64,000 nt of DNA from positions 3,434,001-3,498,000 of the forward strand of contig NZ_JBEWTB010000002.1 in the NCBI RefSeq assembly GCF_040549045.1, given 5' to 3'. A program made the position numbers and the translations under genes. The DNA comes from Endozoicomonas sp. NE40 (GTDB lineage Bacteria; Pseudomonadota; Gammaproteobacteria; Pseudomonadales; Endozoicomonadaceae). The notes under the pieces are model-generated. The model saw nothing but the letters and a program-made list of their open reading frames with translations, was not told the origin of the DNA and did no database searches. Shown here in pieces: positions 53,964 to 62,454 of the stretch (its first letter is position 1; every line of letters starts with the position of its first letter).

Positions 53964-54386
53964 TCAGAAAGGCTTGACCACCGCCAGCACAATAATACCG
54001 ACCAGAAACAGCACCGGAACTTCATTGAACCAACGATAAAATGTGTGAGACCTGGTATTTTCGTCCCGGGCAAATTTTTTCAGAAATGCCCCGCACACGT
54101 GGTGATAACCAATCAGCAGAAACACGAGCGTCAGTTTGGCGTGCATCCAGCCACTGCTCATATAGTAGGAGGTGTTATAGCTCAGCAGCCAGAATCCCAG
54201 AATCAGAGTGGCCAGCATCGACGGCATGGCAATGCCTCTGTAGAGCTTGCGTTCCATCACTTTGAACCGTTCACGACTGACGCTGTCGTCACTCATGGCG
54301 TGATAGACGAAAAGCCGGGGCAGGTAGAACAGGGCTGCAAACCAGCAAACCATAGCGATCAAATGAAAAGCTTTTACCCAGAGCAT
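53964..54386 (-). CDS. hemJ: HemJ-family protoporphyrinogen oxidase
   Basis: This 140-aa membrane protein (four spans) has the HemJ features: LWVKAFHLIAMVCWFAALFYLPRLFVYHA with the conserved His in the first span, WMHAKLTLVFLLIGYHHVCGA, and the terminal RWFNEVPVLFLVGIIVLAVVKPF. It oxidises protoporphyrinogen IX to protoporphyrin IX in the haem pathway. It lies close to, and opposite in context to, no other haem gene. Length fits the family (about 140). Confidence 0.9.
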   Translation of the reverse strand: MLWVKAFHLIAMVCWFAALFYLPRLFVYHAMSDDSVSRERFKVMERKLYRGIAMPSMLATLILGFWLLSYNTSYYMSSGWMHAKLTLVFLLIGYHHVCGAFLKKFARDENTRSHTFYRWFNEVPVLFLVGIIVLAVVKPF

Positions 54387-54496
54387 GGCAACGTACCCCT
54401 GTTTGACTTATTGTCCTGATAGTTATTGTCGTGATAGTGACAGTCTCAACCTGTTTGCCACAACAGATTAGCCGGATCTGCTCCGGGGTAAAAGAA

Positions 54497-56116
54497 CTAT
54501 CGATAGAAGCTGTCTATAGCCTGTCTGGTGATCACACCGCAAAGCACCTGATGGCGCCTGCCGGAAGTGTAAACACCCAGTACTTCAACTGAATGCGATT
54601 CCATAATCTCCAGGGCATCCTGAAGTGAGGCATGTACCGGTACCGGGACAATGTCGGTATCGTTCAGCAGGTCAAAGTTCCTGCTCATAATAGTGGCGAT
54701 GCCTTTCTGGCTAAGTAACTGATTGAGCAACGAATGCCGGTTGTCGTAGCCCTTAGCGTTCAGCTGCATTTCAATCAGACCTCCTTGTGCAGTGAGTCGT
54801 CCGGCAACCAGGCAGGCAATCACGATTACAAACATGGCGGGCATTATGATGTGTGGGTTACGGGTTAACTCCAGTACGGTGACCAGTGCGGCCATGGGAG
54901 CCTGCAACACCGCCGCCATCATGGCAACCATACCCAGCAGTGCATGGAAGGCGCTGCTGACATCAGGAAGTCTGAGCATCAAATCCCCCAGATGGCCAAA
55001 AGCGGCACCGGATAAGGCTCCCATCATCAGGGACGGCCCTATAATGCCGCCGGGAATGCCCAGTCCGGTCACCAGCGCGGTGGTCACGAGTTTGGCGGCC
55101 AGCAGGGTTAGCAGAAAAGAGACGCTCATCAATTCACCATTCAGGATTAACTCAATGGTGTCATAACCAATACCCATAACGGCGGGCAGGAAATAGCCGA
55201 CAGCTCCCATGCATATCCCCGCCAGAAACAGTGGATTTATAAGCAGTTTCTGTCGTTTGCTGGCTGTCCATAGCTGAAGTTTGATAAACCCGGCCGCCAG
55301 CACTCCAATCAGGCAGGCAGAGACCGCGGCAATGCCCAGCTCTGGCAATGATGCCATGGGAATGACCGGCACCATAAAAGCTGGGTCAGGGCCATACATA
55401 ATCTGGGATAACACCGCTGCCATCACGGCTGCTGCGATAACAGGAATGAAGCTGTTGAGCGTGTACTGGCGAAGCACCACTTCCATGGCAAAAATGACGC
55501 CTGCCATGGGCGTGTTAAACGATGCGGAAATAGCTGCTGCCGCTCCACAGGCCGCGAGAATGCTCAGGGTGTTTTGTGGCAGTCGAAGTTTTTGTCCCAG
55601 TAAGCTGCCCGTTGTGGCACCCACATGAACCGCAGGCCCTTCCCGTCCGACTGAGAACCCACTGATCAGAGCAATGATGGCTCCGAAAAACTGCAGCATC
55701 ATACCAGAGAAAGACATTTTGCCTTTATGGAACTGCAGGCGCTCCACCACATGCAAAATACCAACAGAACGTCGTTTAACGGGTGTACAGGCAAACAGGC
55801 AGAAAATCGCCAGCGAACCGATGACAGGAATAATAAATCGTGACAGTTCTGACAGGGTTTCAAAATGTTCATCGCCCCTTGGCAGCCAGAAGCTGGTTGA
55901 ACCGGTAACAATTTCCCGAAACAGGATCAGTAGCCCACCCGCCAGTAAGCCGATCAGCATGCCAATAGCAGTCAGCTGGGGCAGGGCATCGGTACTGGAC
56001 AGTTTGATTCGCAGCTGGTGCAGTGAATGGTCAGACTCCGGTGGCAGATGGTTGGACAAGGTGTTTCCTGGCTGTTGGGTGGTTTGACGACAGGCAGATT
56101 CTATCTGATCGGTCAT
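54497..56116 (-). CDS. ClC-family chloride channel/antiporter with CBS domain
   Basis: The 539-aa protein has the ClC selectivity stretches GREGPAVHVGATTGSLLG and LGIPGGIIGPSLMMGALSG, about ten spans, and a C-terminal cytoplasmic part with a CBS domain (ATIMSRNFDLLNDTDIVPVPVHASLQDALEIMESHSVEVLGVY). It moves chloride, probably as a Cl-/H+ antiporter or a channel. The gating Glu is in GREGP, as in antiporters. It lies on the opposite strand to lrgA, 9 bases away. Confidence 0.93.
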   Translation of the reverse strand: MTDQIESACRQTTQQPGNTLSNHLPPESDHSLHQLRIKLSSTDALPQLTAIGMLIGLLAGGLLILFREIVTGSTSFWLPRGDEHFETLSELSRFIIPVIGSLAIFCLFACTPVKRRSVGILHVVERLQFHKGKMSFSGMMLQFFGAIIALISGFSVGREGPAVHVGATTGSLLGQKLRLPQNTLSILAACGAAAAISASFNTPMAGVIFAMEVVLRQYTLNSFIPVIAAAVMAAVLSQIMYGPDPAFMVPVIPMASLPELGIAAVSACLIGVLAAGFIKLQLWTASKRQKLLINPLFLAGICMGAVGYFLPAVMGIGYDTIELILNGELMSVSFLLTLLAAKLVTTALVTGLGIPGGIIGPSLMMGALSGAAFGHLGDLMLRLPDVSSAFHALLGMVAMMAAVLQAPMAALVTVLELTRNPHIIMPAMFVIVIACLVAGRLTAQGGLIEMQLNAKGYDNRHSLLNQLLSQKGIATIMSRNFDLLNDTDIVPVPVHASLQDALEIMESHSVEVLGVYTSGRRHQVLCGVITRQAIDSFYR

Positions 56117-56125
56117 GGATAGTTA

Positions 56126-56611
56126 ATGAAGATAGATAATGAATTAAACGCCTTTGAGGAGCGGCTCTCTTATCGGTCAGTGGCCTTTGTGGTAAAAATA
56201 GTTTTTTGGCTCTTTTTAATTTTTAGTGGTCAGGCGAAAACCATGCTGTCAGGCTTTGTGACTTTACTCTTGTTCACCGTTATTGGTGAAGCAATCAGTA
56301 CCCTGTTTAACCTTCCCATACCCGGAGCGGTAACGGGGCTTATTCTGCTGTTGATCTGGCTGCAGATTAAAGGCGGTGCGTCTGACAATCTGCAACAGGT
56401 CAGCCAGTTTTGTATTCACTATATGGCGGTACTGTTCATTCCTTCTGCCGTTGCGGTGTTTTTTATGACGGATCTCCTGTCACGGCAATGGTTGCCACTG
56501 GTGCTGGCGACGTTTGTTGCCACGCCTTTGGGTATCGTGATCAGTGGACACTTTATGCAGTGCTTGTTGCGTCGCGGTGAGATGTTACGTAGCAGGGAGA
56601 AGCATTCGTGA
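56126..56611 (+). CDS. lrgA: LrgA/CidA family holin-like protein
   Basis: The 161-aa protein has four hydrophobic spans and the family pattern TVIGEAISTLFNLPIPGAVTGLILLLIWL followed by IHYMAVLFIPSAVAVFFM. LrgA/CidA proteins act as holin-like membrane proteins that influence murein hydrolase export, or as pyruvate-related transport parts with LrgB. Its stop overlaps the start of the LrgB gene by 4 bases (ATGA-type coupling), so the pair is one operon. Confidence 0.88.
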   Translation: MKIDNELNAFEERLSYRSVAFVVKIVFWLFLIFSGQAKTMLSGFVTLLLFTVIGEAISTLFNLPIPGAVTGLILLLIWLQIKGGASDNLQQVSQFCIHYMAVLFIPSAVAVFFMTDLLSRQWLPLVLATFVATPLGIVISGHFMQCLLRRGEMLRSREKHS

Positions 56612-57325
56612 ATGATTTATTGGTGCGCCTGGAACTGTTTATGTCAAACCCAGTGACCGTTCTGTTGCTGACACTGGGTGCTTATCTGACTGGAGAACGG
56701 TTGTTTATCCGCAGTGGGCGCAAAGGCTGGTTTCACCCGGTTATTGTTGGCAGCCTGCTGGTGTTTCTGGTCATCCACTTTTCTTCGATGAGTATTGAAA
56801 CCTACACAGAACACAGCTCAATCCTGAAAACACTACTTGCGCCGTTTACTGTGGCACTGGCTATTCCTCTGTCTCAGCAACTGCATCATGTTCGCCGGCA
56901 TGCCGGGCCAATTCTTTCAACCCTCTTACTGGGTGCTGTACTGGTGGTTCTGCTGGGGCTTGGTTTTGCCTGGGTAAGCGGTGCCGGAGAATGATGTGTT
57001 ACTGTCTGTTTCAACCAAAGGTGTCACCACAGCGGTTGCCCTGGCCCTGTCTGAAAAGATGGGCGGAATTGTTCCTGTTGCGGTGGCAGTTGTCTGTATT
57101 TCAGGGATTTATGGTGGTCTGGTTGGCCCATGGATTTGTCGCAGAACCGGGGTACATGATCTCCGTGCTACCGGGTTTGCTCTGGGTATCAATGCTCATG
57201 CCGGGGGAACCGCCATGGCGTTTGGTATAAATCCGACCATGGGTGTTTATTCGAGTCTGGCGATGTGTCTGAATGCCATCCTTACCGCAATGGTTTTACC
57301 TTTTGTGATCACCTGGCTGGTTTGA
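56608..57325 (+). pseudogene. lrgB: lrgB, split by a frameshift
   Basis: The first part (128 aa) encodes the N-terminal half of LrgB (LELFMSNPVTVLLLTLGAYLTGERLF) to LGLGFAWVSGAGE then a stop; the C-terminal half (DVLLSVSTKGVTTAVALALSEKMGG... NAHAGGTAMAFGINPTMGVYSSLAM... ITWLV) continues in the next frame. Removing one A near 56992 (GAGAATGATG to GAGATGATG) would restore one chain. A GTG at 56981 could start the second half separately. A functional split protein or a sequence error cannot be excluded. Confidence 0.85.
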
Positions 57326-57329
57326 GGTC

Positions 57330-57551
57330 ATGGCGATGTTTGATAAACAGGATTTACTGAAACTGGCACGTATGACGATGCCTTTTGGCAAGTACAGTGG
57401 ACGGGTGTTAATTGACCTGCCTGAAGAGTATCTGCTCTGGTTTGCCAAAAAAGGGTTTCCTCAAGGCGAGCTGGGGCGTTTGTTGCAGCTGGCACTGGAA
57501 ATACATATCAATGGGCTGACAGACGTTATTCAGCCATTGAAACAACGGTAA
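57330..57551 (+). CDS. DUF3820 family protein (73 aa)
   Basis: This small protein matches DUF3820: LLKLARMTMPFGKYSGRVLIDLPEEYLLWFAKKGFPQGELGRLLQLALEIHINGL. The family is a short putative nucleic-acid- or exonuclease-associated fold of unknown function. It follows lrgB by 4 bases and may share its transcript. ATG 57336 is an alternative start, two residues shorter. Confidence 0.82.
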   Translation: MAMFDKQDLLKLARMTMPFGKYSGRVLIDLPEEYLLWFAKKGFPQGELGRLLQLALEIHINGLTDVIQPLKQR

Positions 57552-57656
57552 TAACTTGCAAAGCCTTAAGTGGGTAAATATGCTTAAAAAATAAATAAAA
57601 AGTCACAATTGAAAGATTGTAATTTCATAGCAAAAAAACAACAGGAAAGAGCGACA

Positions 57657-58685
57657 ATGAAAATCGGAATCGTAGGTGGTACAGGCTATACCGGTGCCGA
57701 ATTACTGCGTTTGCTGGCGACTCATCCGGAAGCCGATGTCCAGGTCATCACATCACGTTCAGAGTGTGGCAAAGCGGTTAGCGAGTTATACCCCGGTTTG
57801 CGAGGGGTGATGGATATTCCCTTTACTGAGCCGGATAACGAGGTACTGTCCCGGTGTGACCTGGTCTTTTTTGCCACACCCAATGGTATTGCCATGCAAT
57901 CGGTGCCAACCCTTCTGGATAAGGGAGTCAAGGTTATTGATCTGGCGGCTGATTTTCGCTTGAGCAACCCCGCTGACTGGCAACAGTGGTACGGTGTTGA
58001 CCATGCCTGCCCGCAACTGCTGGACGAGGCCGTTTATGGGCTGCCGGAAATGAACAGGGATGCCATTCGTCAGGCGCGGCTAGTGGCAAACCCCGGCTGT
58101 TACCCAACGGCGACCCAGCTGGGCCTTTTACCCCTGGTTCAGAACGATTTGGTTGAGGGTTCTGTTATTGTGGATGCCAAATCCGGGGTCAGTGGTGCGG
58201 GACGTGGTGCTAAAGTGGCCAGCCTGATGTGTGAAGTATCTGAGTCATTCAAGGCTTATGGTGTAGCAGGGCATCGGCACCTGCCTGAGATCCGGCAGGG
58301 GTTGTCCAGAATGTCTGCCAGATTCAACGGTGAACTGGTGTTTGTTCCTCACCTGACACCGATGATACGAGGCATTCATGCCACTGCTTATGCGACGGTG
58401 AAAGATCATTCGGTAGACTTGCAGAGCTTGTATGAACAGACCTATGAGAATGAGCCGTTTGTGGATGTAATGCCTGCTGGCAGTTTGCCTGAAACCCGTT
58501 CTGTAAGAGCCTGCAACCAGTGTCGTATAGCCGTGTATCGCCCACAGGGAGGGGATACAGTTGTCATTCTCTCTGTGATTGACAACCTGGTGAAAGGAGC
58601 AGCGGGTCAGGCGGTTCAAAATATGAATATCATGTTCGGGCTGGATGAAAAAACGGGGCTGGATGTTCCGGCTATAATGCCCTGA
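57657..58685 (+). CDS. argC: N-acetyl-gamma-glutamyl-phosphate reductase
   Basis: The 342-aa protein has the N-terminal Rossmann fold MKIGIVGGTGYTGAELLRLLATHP, the catalytic Cys in VANPGCYPTATQLGLLPL, and AVYGLPEMNR plus the HRHLPEIRQGL stretch. It reduces N-acetylglutamyl phosphate in arginine biosynthesis. The start at 57657 has AGGAAAGAG before it; the longer frame (57609) is rejected because the Rossmann start would be displaced. It appears alone; no other arg biosynthesis genes are linked. Confidence 0.97.
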   Translation: MKIGIVGGTGYTGAELLRLLATHPEADVQVITSRSECGKAVSELYPGLRGVMDIPFTEPDNEVLSRCDLVFFATPNGIAMQSVPTLLDKGVKVIDLAADFRLSNPADWQQWYGVDHACPQLLDEAVYGLPEMNRDAIRQARLVANPGCYPTATQLGLLPLVQNDLVEGSVIVDAKSGVSGAGRGAKVASLMCEVSESFKAYGVAGHRHLPEIRQGLSRMSARFNGELVFVPHLTPMIRGIHATAYATVKDHSVDLQSLYEQTYENEPFVDVMPAGSLPETRSVRACNQCRIAVYRPQGGDTVVILSVIDNLVKGAAGQAVQNMNIMFGLDEKTGLDVPAIMP

Positions 58686-58727
58686 TACTGCCTTTAAGAG
58701 CGACGGTTTCTGGTCGCTCTTTCTTTC

Positions 58728-59228
58728 TCATGCTGCGGCGACTTCTGCCACCACCTGTTCAGCGGACTGGCTGTGGATAAGCTCAATATTCAGTTGAGTG
58801 GTATCTACAGCGTCTTTGAGGCTGTCATACAGGATTTGTTCCAGGTCTTTTTGTAGTGGATTTTTATCAGAGCTGATCAGGACAACCTTGGCCCGGGCAA
58901 AATAGCGACTTAACTGTTCAGTCAGGTGGATGGTGGCCAGGGGAGAAGGTTTGCTGGTACCTGGAGTTTCGCGATGGGTACTGCTGTAAACGAGGCACTT
59001 TACAGCAGCTTCTTCCCTGTCGAGATATTCCTGAATGATCCTCGCCCCTTTGTGACTGGAGGGGTCGGCGACCACAGGAACAATATTTTTATTGAACGAA
59101 TAGAGGCGTCTTAACAGCTTCTCTCTGGAAGCTATGGCCAGAACTTTGTAACCCCTTTTAGCCAGTTCTTCGGTGACTTCACTGCCAATCCCAGAGCTGG
59201 CACCGGTAACAATGACGACGTCCTGCAT
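58728..59228 (-). CDS. Short-chain dehydrogenase fragment-type protein (166 aa)
   Basis: A protein with a clear SDR N-terminus (MQDVVIVTGASSGIGSEVTEELAKRGYKVLAIASREK) but only 166 residues long. It lacks the usual Ser-Tyr-Lys catalytic site; where YxxxK should be there is LISSDKNPLQKDLEQILYDSL. AAAGGAG before ATG 59228 is a strong start, so this is an intact short gene, not an obvious truncation. It may bind NAD(P) without catalysis. Longer frames upstream (to 59360) have no start signal. Confidence 0.65.
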   Translation of the reverse strand: MQDVVIVTGASSGIGSEVTEELAKRGYKVLAIASREKLLRRLYSFNKNIVPVVADPSSHKGARIIQEYLDREEAAVKCLVYSSTHRETPGTSKPSPLATIHLTEQLSRYFARAKVVLISSDKNPLQKDLEQILYDSLKDAVDTTQLNIELIHSQSAEQVVAEVAAA

Positions 59229-59813
59229 GACTGCTCCTTTCCCTGTTGTTAGTTTGCGTTTATTTTTGTTTGTCAATGATGCCAATTTTTTGTTTTCAGG
59301 TACAGGCAGAAATCGAAAAAAACAGGCGAACAGCAGGCTTTTATTTAGCGAGTTTTTCACTTCCGGTTGTTCAGAACAGCTCTTTCAGTATGCGGACCAA
59401 AATCAGTGCAAACACCAGAATCATAATGATTTTTGACCATTTTGCCTGTTTTTCATTGTCCATAGGTTTGCCGTACTTTTCAGTGACCATGACAATAACC
59501 ATAAGCGTGGCAAACAGCAGCATCAGAATGGTGAGCAGATTCATTCCCTGTCCTCGTTAGTTTTGGAACCTGATTTCGCATAGGGTAACGATAAGGATCA
59601 GGGGGAGTCTACGATTTCATGGCGATTGACAACCTTTGTAACACGTGCAGAGCATTGAAAACACAGGCTGGGAACATGATTGTTAACCGACAAGTGCTTG
59701 TGTATAGTTCCTTAGCTATTTTGTACTACTATTCCACTTCTGGAAGTATTCCCTCGCAAACTGCAGCAAATCAGTCATTTTGTTTTCTGGTTGCATGATT
59801 TGGATTTCTGCCA
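59229..59813. other. 585-base region with one small membrane-protein gene
   Basis: Besides the 57-codon gene at 59371-59544 there is no other gene. A TTGACA at 59626-59631 lies upstream of the DUF6776 gene but has no matching -10 at 16-18 bases; the true promoter is probably closer to 59700-59760. Confidence 0.5.
59371..59544 (-). CDS. Small two-span membrane protein (57 aa)
   Basis: A 57-residue protein from ATG 59544 with a good ribosome binding site (GAGGACAGGG, directly upstream). It has two hydrophobic segments, LLTILMLLFATLMVIVMVTE and IIMILVFALILVRIL, joined by a charged loop (KYGKPMDNEKQAKWSK), and ends KELF. It is short enough to be missed by usual cutoffs. It looks like a small inner-membrane protein; no family is recognised. 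It lies upstream of the SDR gene, both leftward. Confidence 0.65.
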   Translation of the reverse strand: MNLLTILMLLFATLMVIVMVTEKYGKPMDNEKQAKWSKIIMILVFALILVRILKELF

Positions 59814-60599
59814 ATGGCTTTTAACCCCGACCAAGATCAAGACTCTTTGAATTCCGCAGGTGCCATGAGAGTTGTTCGCCACGACCCTGCACGAGAGCGG
59901 CGGCTGCAACTATTGCTGGTGGCCCTGTTTATCGGCTTTGGTGTTTTTGCCTATTGGTTTGGTGCCAGCCGGGTGGTTGATGAGAGTGAGGGGTTGAAGC
60001 AGGAAAACAGACAGCTGGCGACAGATGTAACCCGCCTTGAGAGCCAGAATGAAAAACTGGCATCCCGGGTGGCAATGCTTGAACGATCCAGCCGGATTGA
60101 CCGGCAGGCGGCTGAGAATGTCAGGGTTCAGGTTCGAGAGCTGGAACAGGAAAAGGCTGAGATGTCCAAAACCATGGCATTTTACCAGAGCGTCATAGCC
60201 CCTGAAGATCTGAACGAGGGTGTCCGGTTGAATGCCTTCGACCTGATACCCGGGGATAAACCTAACCACTATCAGTTGCGGATGGTGGTTTCTCAGGTGT
60301 CGCGCAGCAACAATTTTCTCAGAGGCACCCTGAGGGCCAGCGTAAAGGGTGAGCAGGATGGCCGGTCCATCAGCCTGTCTTTGCTTGAACTGGCCGGTGT
60401 AGGGGATAATCCGGCACTGGGCTTTCGATATTTTCAGTCTTTCCCTGATGATCGTGGCCTCCTGGACTTCGAGCTTCCGGAAGACTTCAAGCCTGAAAGC
60501 ATCACCGTTAATGTCAATATTCGCAGTGGCGGTGCCCGAAGCCTGGAAGAATCGTTCGACTGGCACGAGGAGCTGGCAGCAAATGTGGGGCAAAAATAA
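59814..60599 (+). CDS. DUF6776 family membrane-anchored coiled-coil protein
   Basis: This 261-aa protein has a single membrane span near the N-terminus (LQLLLVALFIGFGVFAYWFGA), a coiled coil (about 65-130: KQENRQLATDVTRLESQNEKLASRVAML), and a beta-rich C-terminal domain (HYQLRMVVSQVSRSNNFLRGTLRASVKG). It matches the gammaproteobacterial DUF6776 family found upstream of bactofilin and erpA. It overlaps the bactofilin gene by 17 bases, so the pair is coupled. Its role is likely in cell shape or envelope assembly with bactofilin. Confidence 0.82.
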   Translation: MAFNPDQDQDSLNSAGAMRVVRHDPARERRLQLLLVALFIGFGVFAYWFGASRVVDESEGLKQENRQLATDVTRLESQNEKLASRVAMLERSSRIDRQAAENVRVQVRELEQEKAEMSKTMAFYQSVIAPEDLNEGVRLNAFDLIPGDKPNHYQLRMVVSQVSRSNNFLRGTLRASVKGEQDGRSISLSLLELAGVGDNPALGFRYFQSFPDDRGLLDFELPEDFKPESITVNVNIRSGGARSLEESFDWHEELAANVGQK

Positions 60600-61008
60600 G
60601 GCACCTGCTCGCAGTAGCGGCGATCATGATATGACCCTGATTTCAGCAGGCACCGAGGTGGAAGGCAATGTGATCTTTACCGGGGCTTTGCTGATTGAAG
60701 GCAAGGTTTGTGGCAATCTGTACTCAGACGATGGCCACCTGACGTTATCGGGCAGCGGCATGGTTGAGGGGGACATAAAAGCCCCCAGAGTGGTTCTCAA
60801 TGGTGCTGTTCGTGGTAATGTTTTTGCCACCGAGCATCTGGAACTGGCTGCTGATGCCGAAATCAGTGGCAATGTCTATTACAATGTTATTGAGATGGTT
60901 AAAGGTTCGCAGGTCAACGGTAGCCTTGAGCATCACCCCAATGGTGAGGCTGATATCAAGCCATTGATTGCGAAAGCTACCGCAGGTACGGTTGTTGAGC
61001 ATGGGTAA
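60583..61008 (+). CDS. Bactofilin
   Basis: The 141-aa protein begins MWGKNKAP, then runs as a beta-helix of repeating hydrophobic steps: MTLISAGTEVEGNVIFTGALLIEGKVCGNLYSDDGHLTLSGSGMVEGDIKAPRVVLNGAVRGNVFATEHLELAADAEISGNVYYNVIEM. It is a bactofilin, polymerising into filaments that organise cell shape or wall synthesis, with short unstructured ends. The start at 60583 lies inside the DUF6776 gene. It precedes erpA by 124 bases. Confidence 0.92.
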   Translation: MWGKNKAPARSSGDHDMTLISAGTEVEGNVIFTGALLIEGKVCGNLYSDDGHLTLSGSGMVEGDIKAPRVVLNGAVRGNVFATEHLELAADAEISGNVYYNVIEMVKGSQVNGSLEHHPNGEADIKPLIAKATAGTVVEHG

Positions 61009-61132
61009 GTACCTGTATTTCAGGGAATAACAACAGAATCAAATAGTTGACTGAAACGCTGGGTTACTTGGATAATGCCTGTAAAGTGGTATTAACGGGT
61101 TACACGTCGTTGCGGGTAACACGGGAGGATGA

Positions 61133-61489
61133 ATGAGCGCAGTAGTTGAAACGGTTGTTCCGGATCCAATTATTTTCACAGACAATGCTGCCAGCAAGGT
61201 CAATGAGCTGATGGAAGATGAAGAGAATAAGTCTCAACGTCTTCGGGTGTATGTTACCGGTGGTGGATGCTCCGGTTTTCAGTACGGTTTTACCTTTGAC
61301 GATAAACTGGCTGATGACGACACTCTGGTGTGTAAAGACGGCGCTGAAATGGTCGTGGACTCCCTGAGCTATCAATACCTTGTGGGTGCTGAAGTGGATT
61401 ATGAGAGCGGACTTCAGGGTTCCCGCTTTCTGGTAAGAAATCCAAACGCAAAGTCTACCTGCGGCTGCGGCTCTTCCTTTTCCATTTAA
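61133..61489 (+). CDS. erpA: Iron-sulfur cluster insertion protein ErpA
   Basis: This 118-aa A-type carrier has the three cluster-binding cysteines: VTGGGCSGFQYGFTFDD and TCGCGSSFSI at the end. It hands Fe-S clusters to apo-proteins, essential for isoprenoid synthesis enzymes and respiratory complexes. The start ATG has GGAGG before it. It is the last gene of the DUF6776-bactofilin-erpA block, an order seen in many gammaproteobacteria. Confidence 0.96.
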   Translation: MSAVVETVVPDPIIFTDNAASKVNELMEDEENKSQRLRVYVTGGGCSGFQYGFTFDDKLADDDTLVCKDGAEMVVDSLSYQYLVGAEVDYESGLQGSRFLVRNPNAKSTCGCGSSFSI

Positions 61490-61576
61490 GTCGTGCATCT
61501 GTTGCTGAGCAGTTCAAAGCTTTTTGAACTGCTTGCAGGCTGTTCCTCTGGCCTGATCAGGTACACCCCACCGCCA

Positions 61577-62284
61577 TTACAAGTATAAGGGTTTGTCCAC
61601 AAAATCAATTTCCCCCAGGCACTTCCAGCTGAACTTATCATCAATGTATCCATAAAGTGTCCATGGCATAACAGTTCGTGCATCAACAGCAAGCATATCG
61701 GCACTCTGGTTAATGCCAAAAACAGCCTGATAGCAGGAAACCACAAACATACTGCAATACATTCCGCCTTTGGATCTCAGCTCAGGGGGAATTATATTTT
61801 GCACCTTATACCATTCAAGCTTGTTAACGTAGTCTATCGCCTTTTTGCCGAAAGAAGCTGATCTGAATATCGCAGAGTGTGACTTAAAGTAACTAAAGGT
61901 GTGGGGTACAGATACGACAGGAAGAAAACTGTCAACGGAAGCGGCATTACCTGATGTTTTTTTTTCTGTCAGTTTTACATTTTCGTTTGCAATGCACCAC
62001 ATTCTTGCCAGTTGAGAGGCTTCGGCAGCAAAATGAAGGTCCTGATCGAACCTCAAACGGTAAACGAGGTATTTTAAACCTCTGTATTCAAAATCCCTTA
62101 TTTTAATGGCATTAAATACCAGCCCCCTCTCTGTTATATGGGATACCCATGGACAAGTACCCACATGACTGACAATAGCTACATGTGTAACCGCGTATGG
62201 CTTATCACCCGATGCAGGAAGAACCGACCTTTTTCTATTAAAATAAAAAAGAATATCACCCAGCTCTAATTCATCCAGCTTCAT
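61577..62284 (-). CDS. Permuted papain-fold (YiiX/NlpC-P60-like) cysteine hydrolase, second copy
   Basis: The 235-aa protein has the same layout as the gene at 39500-40273: ELGDILFYF at the start, catalytic His in YAVTHVAIVSHVG (His34), and catalytic Cys in MYCSMFVVSCYQ (Cys177). The two share this plan but not overall sequence. The gene is A/T-rich compared with the neighbouring erpA and anmK. It sits between erpA and anmK, which are normally adjacent, so it looks inserted into a conserved block. No signal peptide is present; delivery by a dedicated secretion system is possible but unproven. Confidence 0.7.
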   Translation of the reverse strand: MKLDELELGDILFYFNRKRSVLPASGDKPYAVTHVAIVSHVGTCPWVSHITERGLVFNAIKIRDFEYRGLKYLVYRLRFDQDLHFAAEASQLARMWCIANENVKLTEKKTSGNAASVDSFLPVVSVPHTFSYFKSHSAIFRSASFGKKAIDYVNKLEWYKVQNIIPPELRSKGGMYCSMFVVSCYQAVFGINQSADMLAVDARTVMPWTLYGYIDDKFSWKCLGEIDFVDKPLYL

Positions 62285-62454
62285 GATATGACCCAGCTAA
62301 AATTAAACTTATAGTTGCTCGACTACCAATTATTTTAGTCGATGACTTGTCAGTTTATCTGCTGTATTACTGGTGCATTGTAGTGGTTCATTGTCGTATT
62401 AAGCAGTTCATTGATATAAACATGCATTTATAATATTTTTTCAAAAACAATGCT

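Noticed and set aside
57555..57656. ArgR box upstream of argC
   Set aside because: The region is AT-rich but no pair of arms close to the TGAATAATTATTCA-type consensus was seen.
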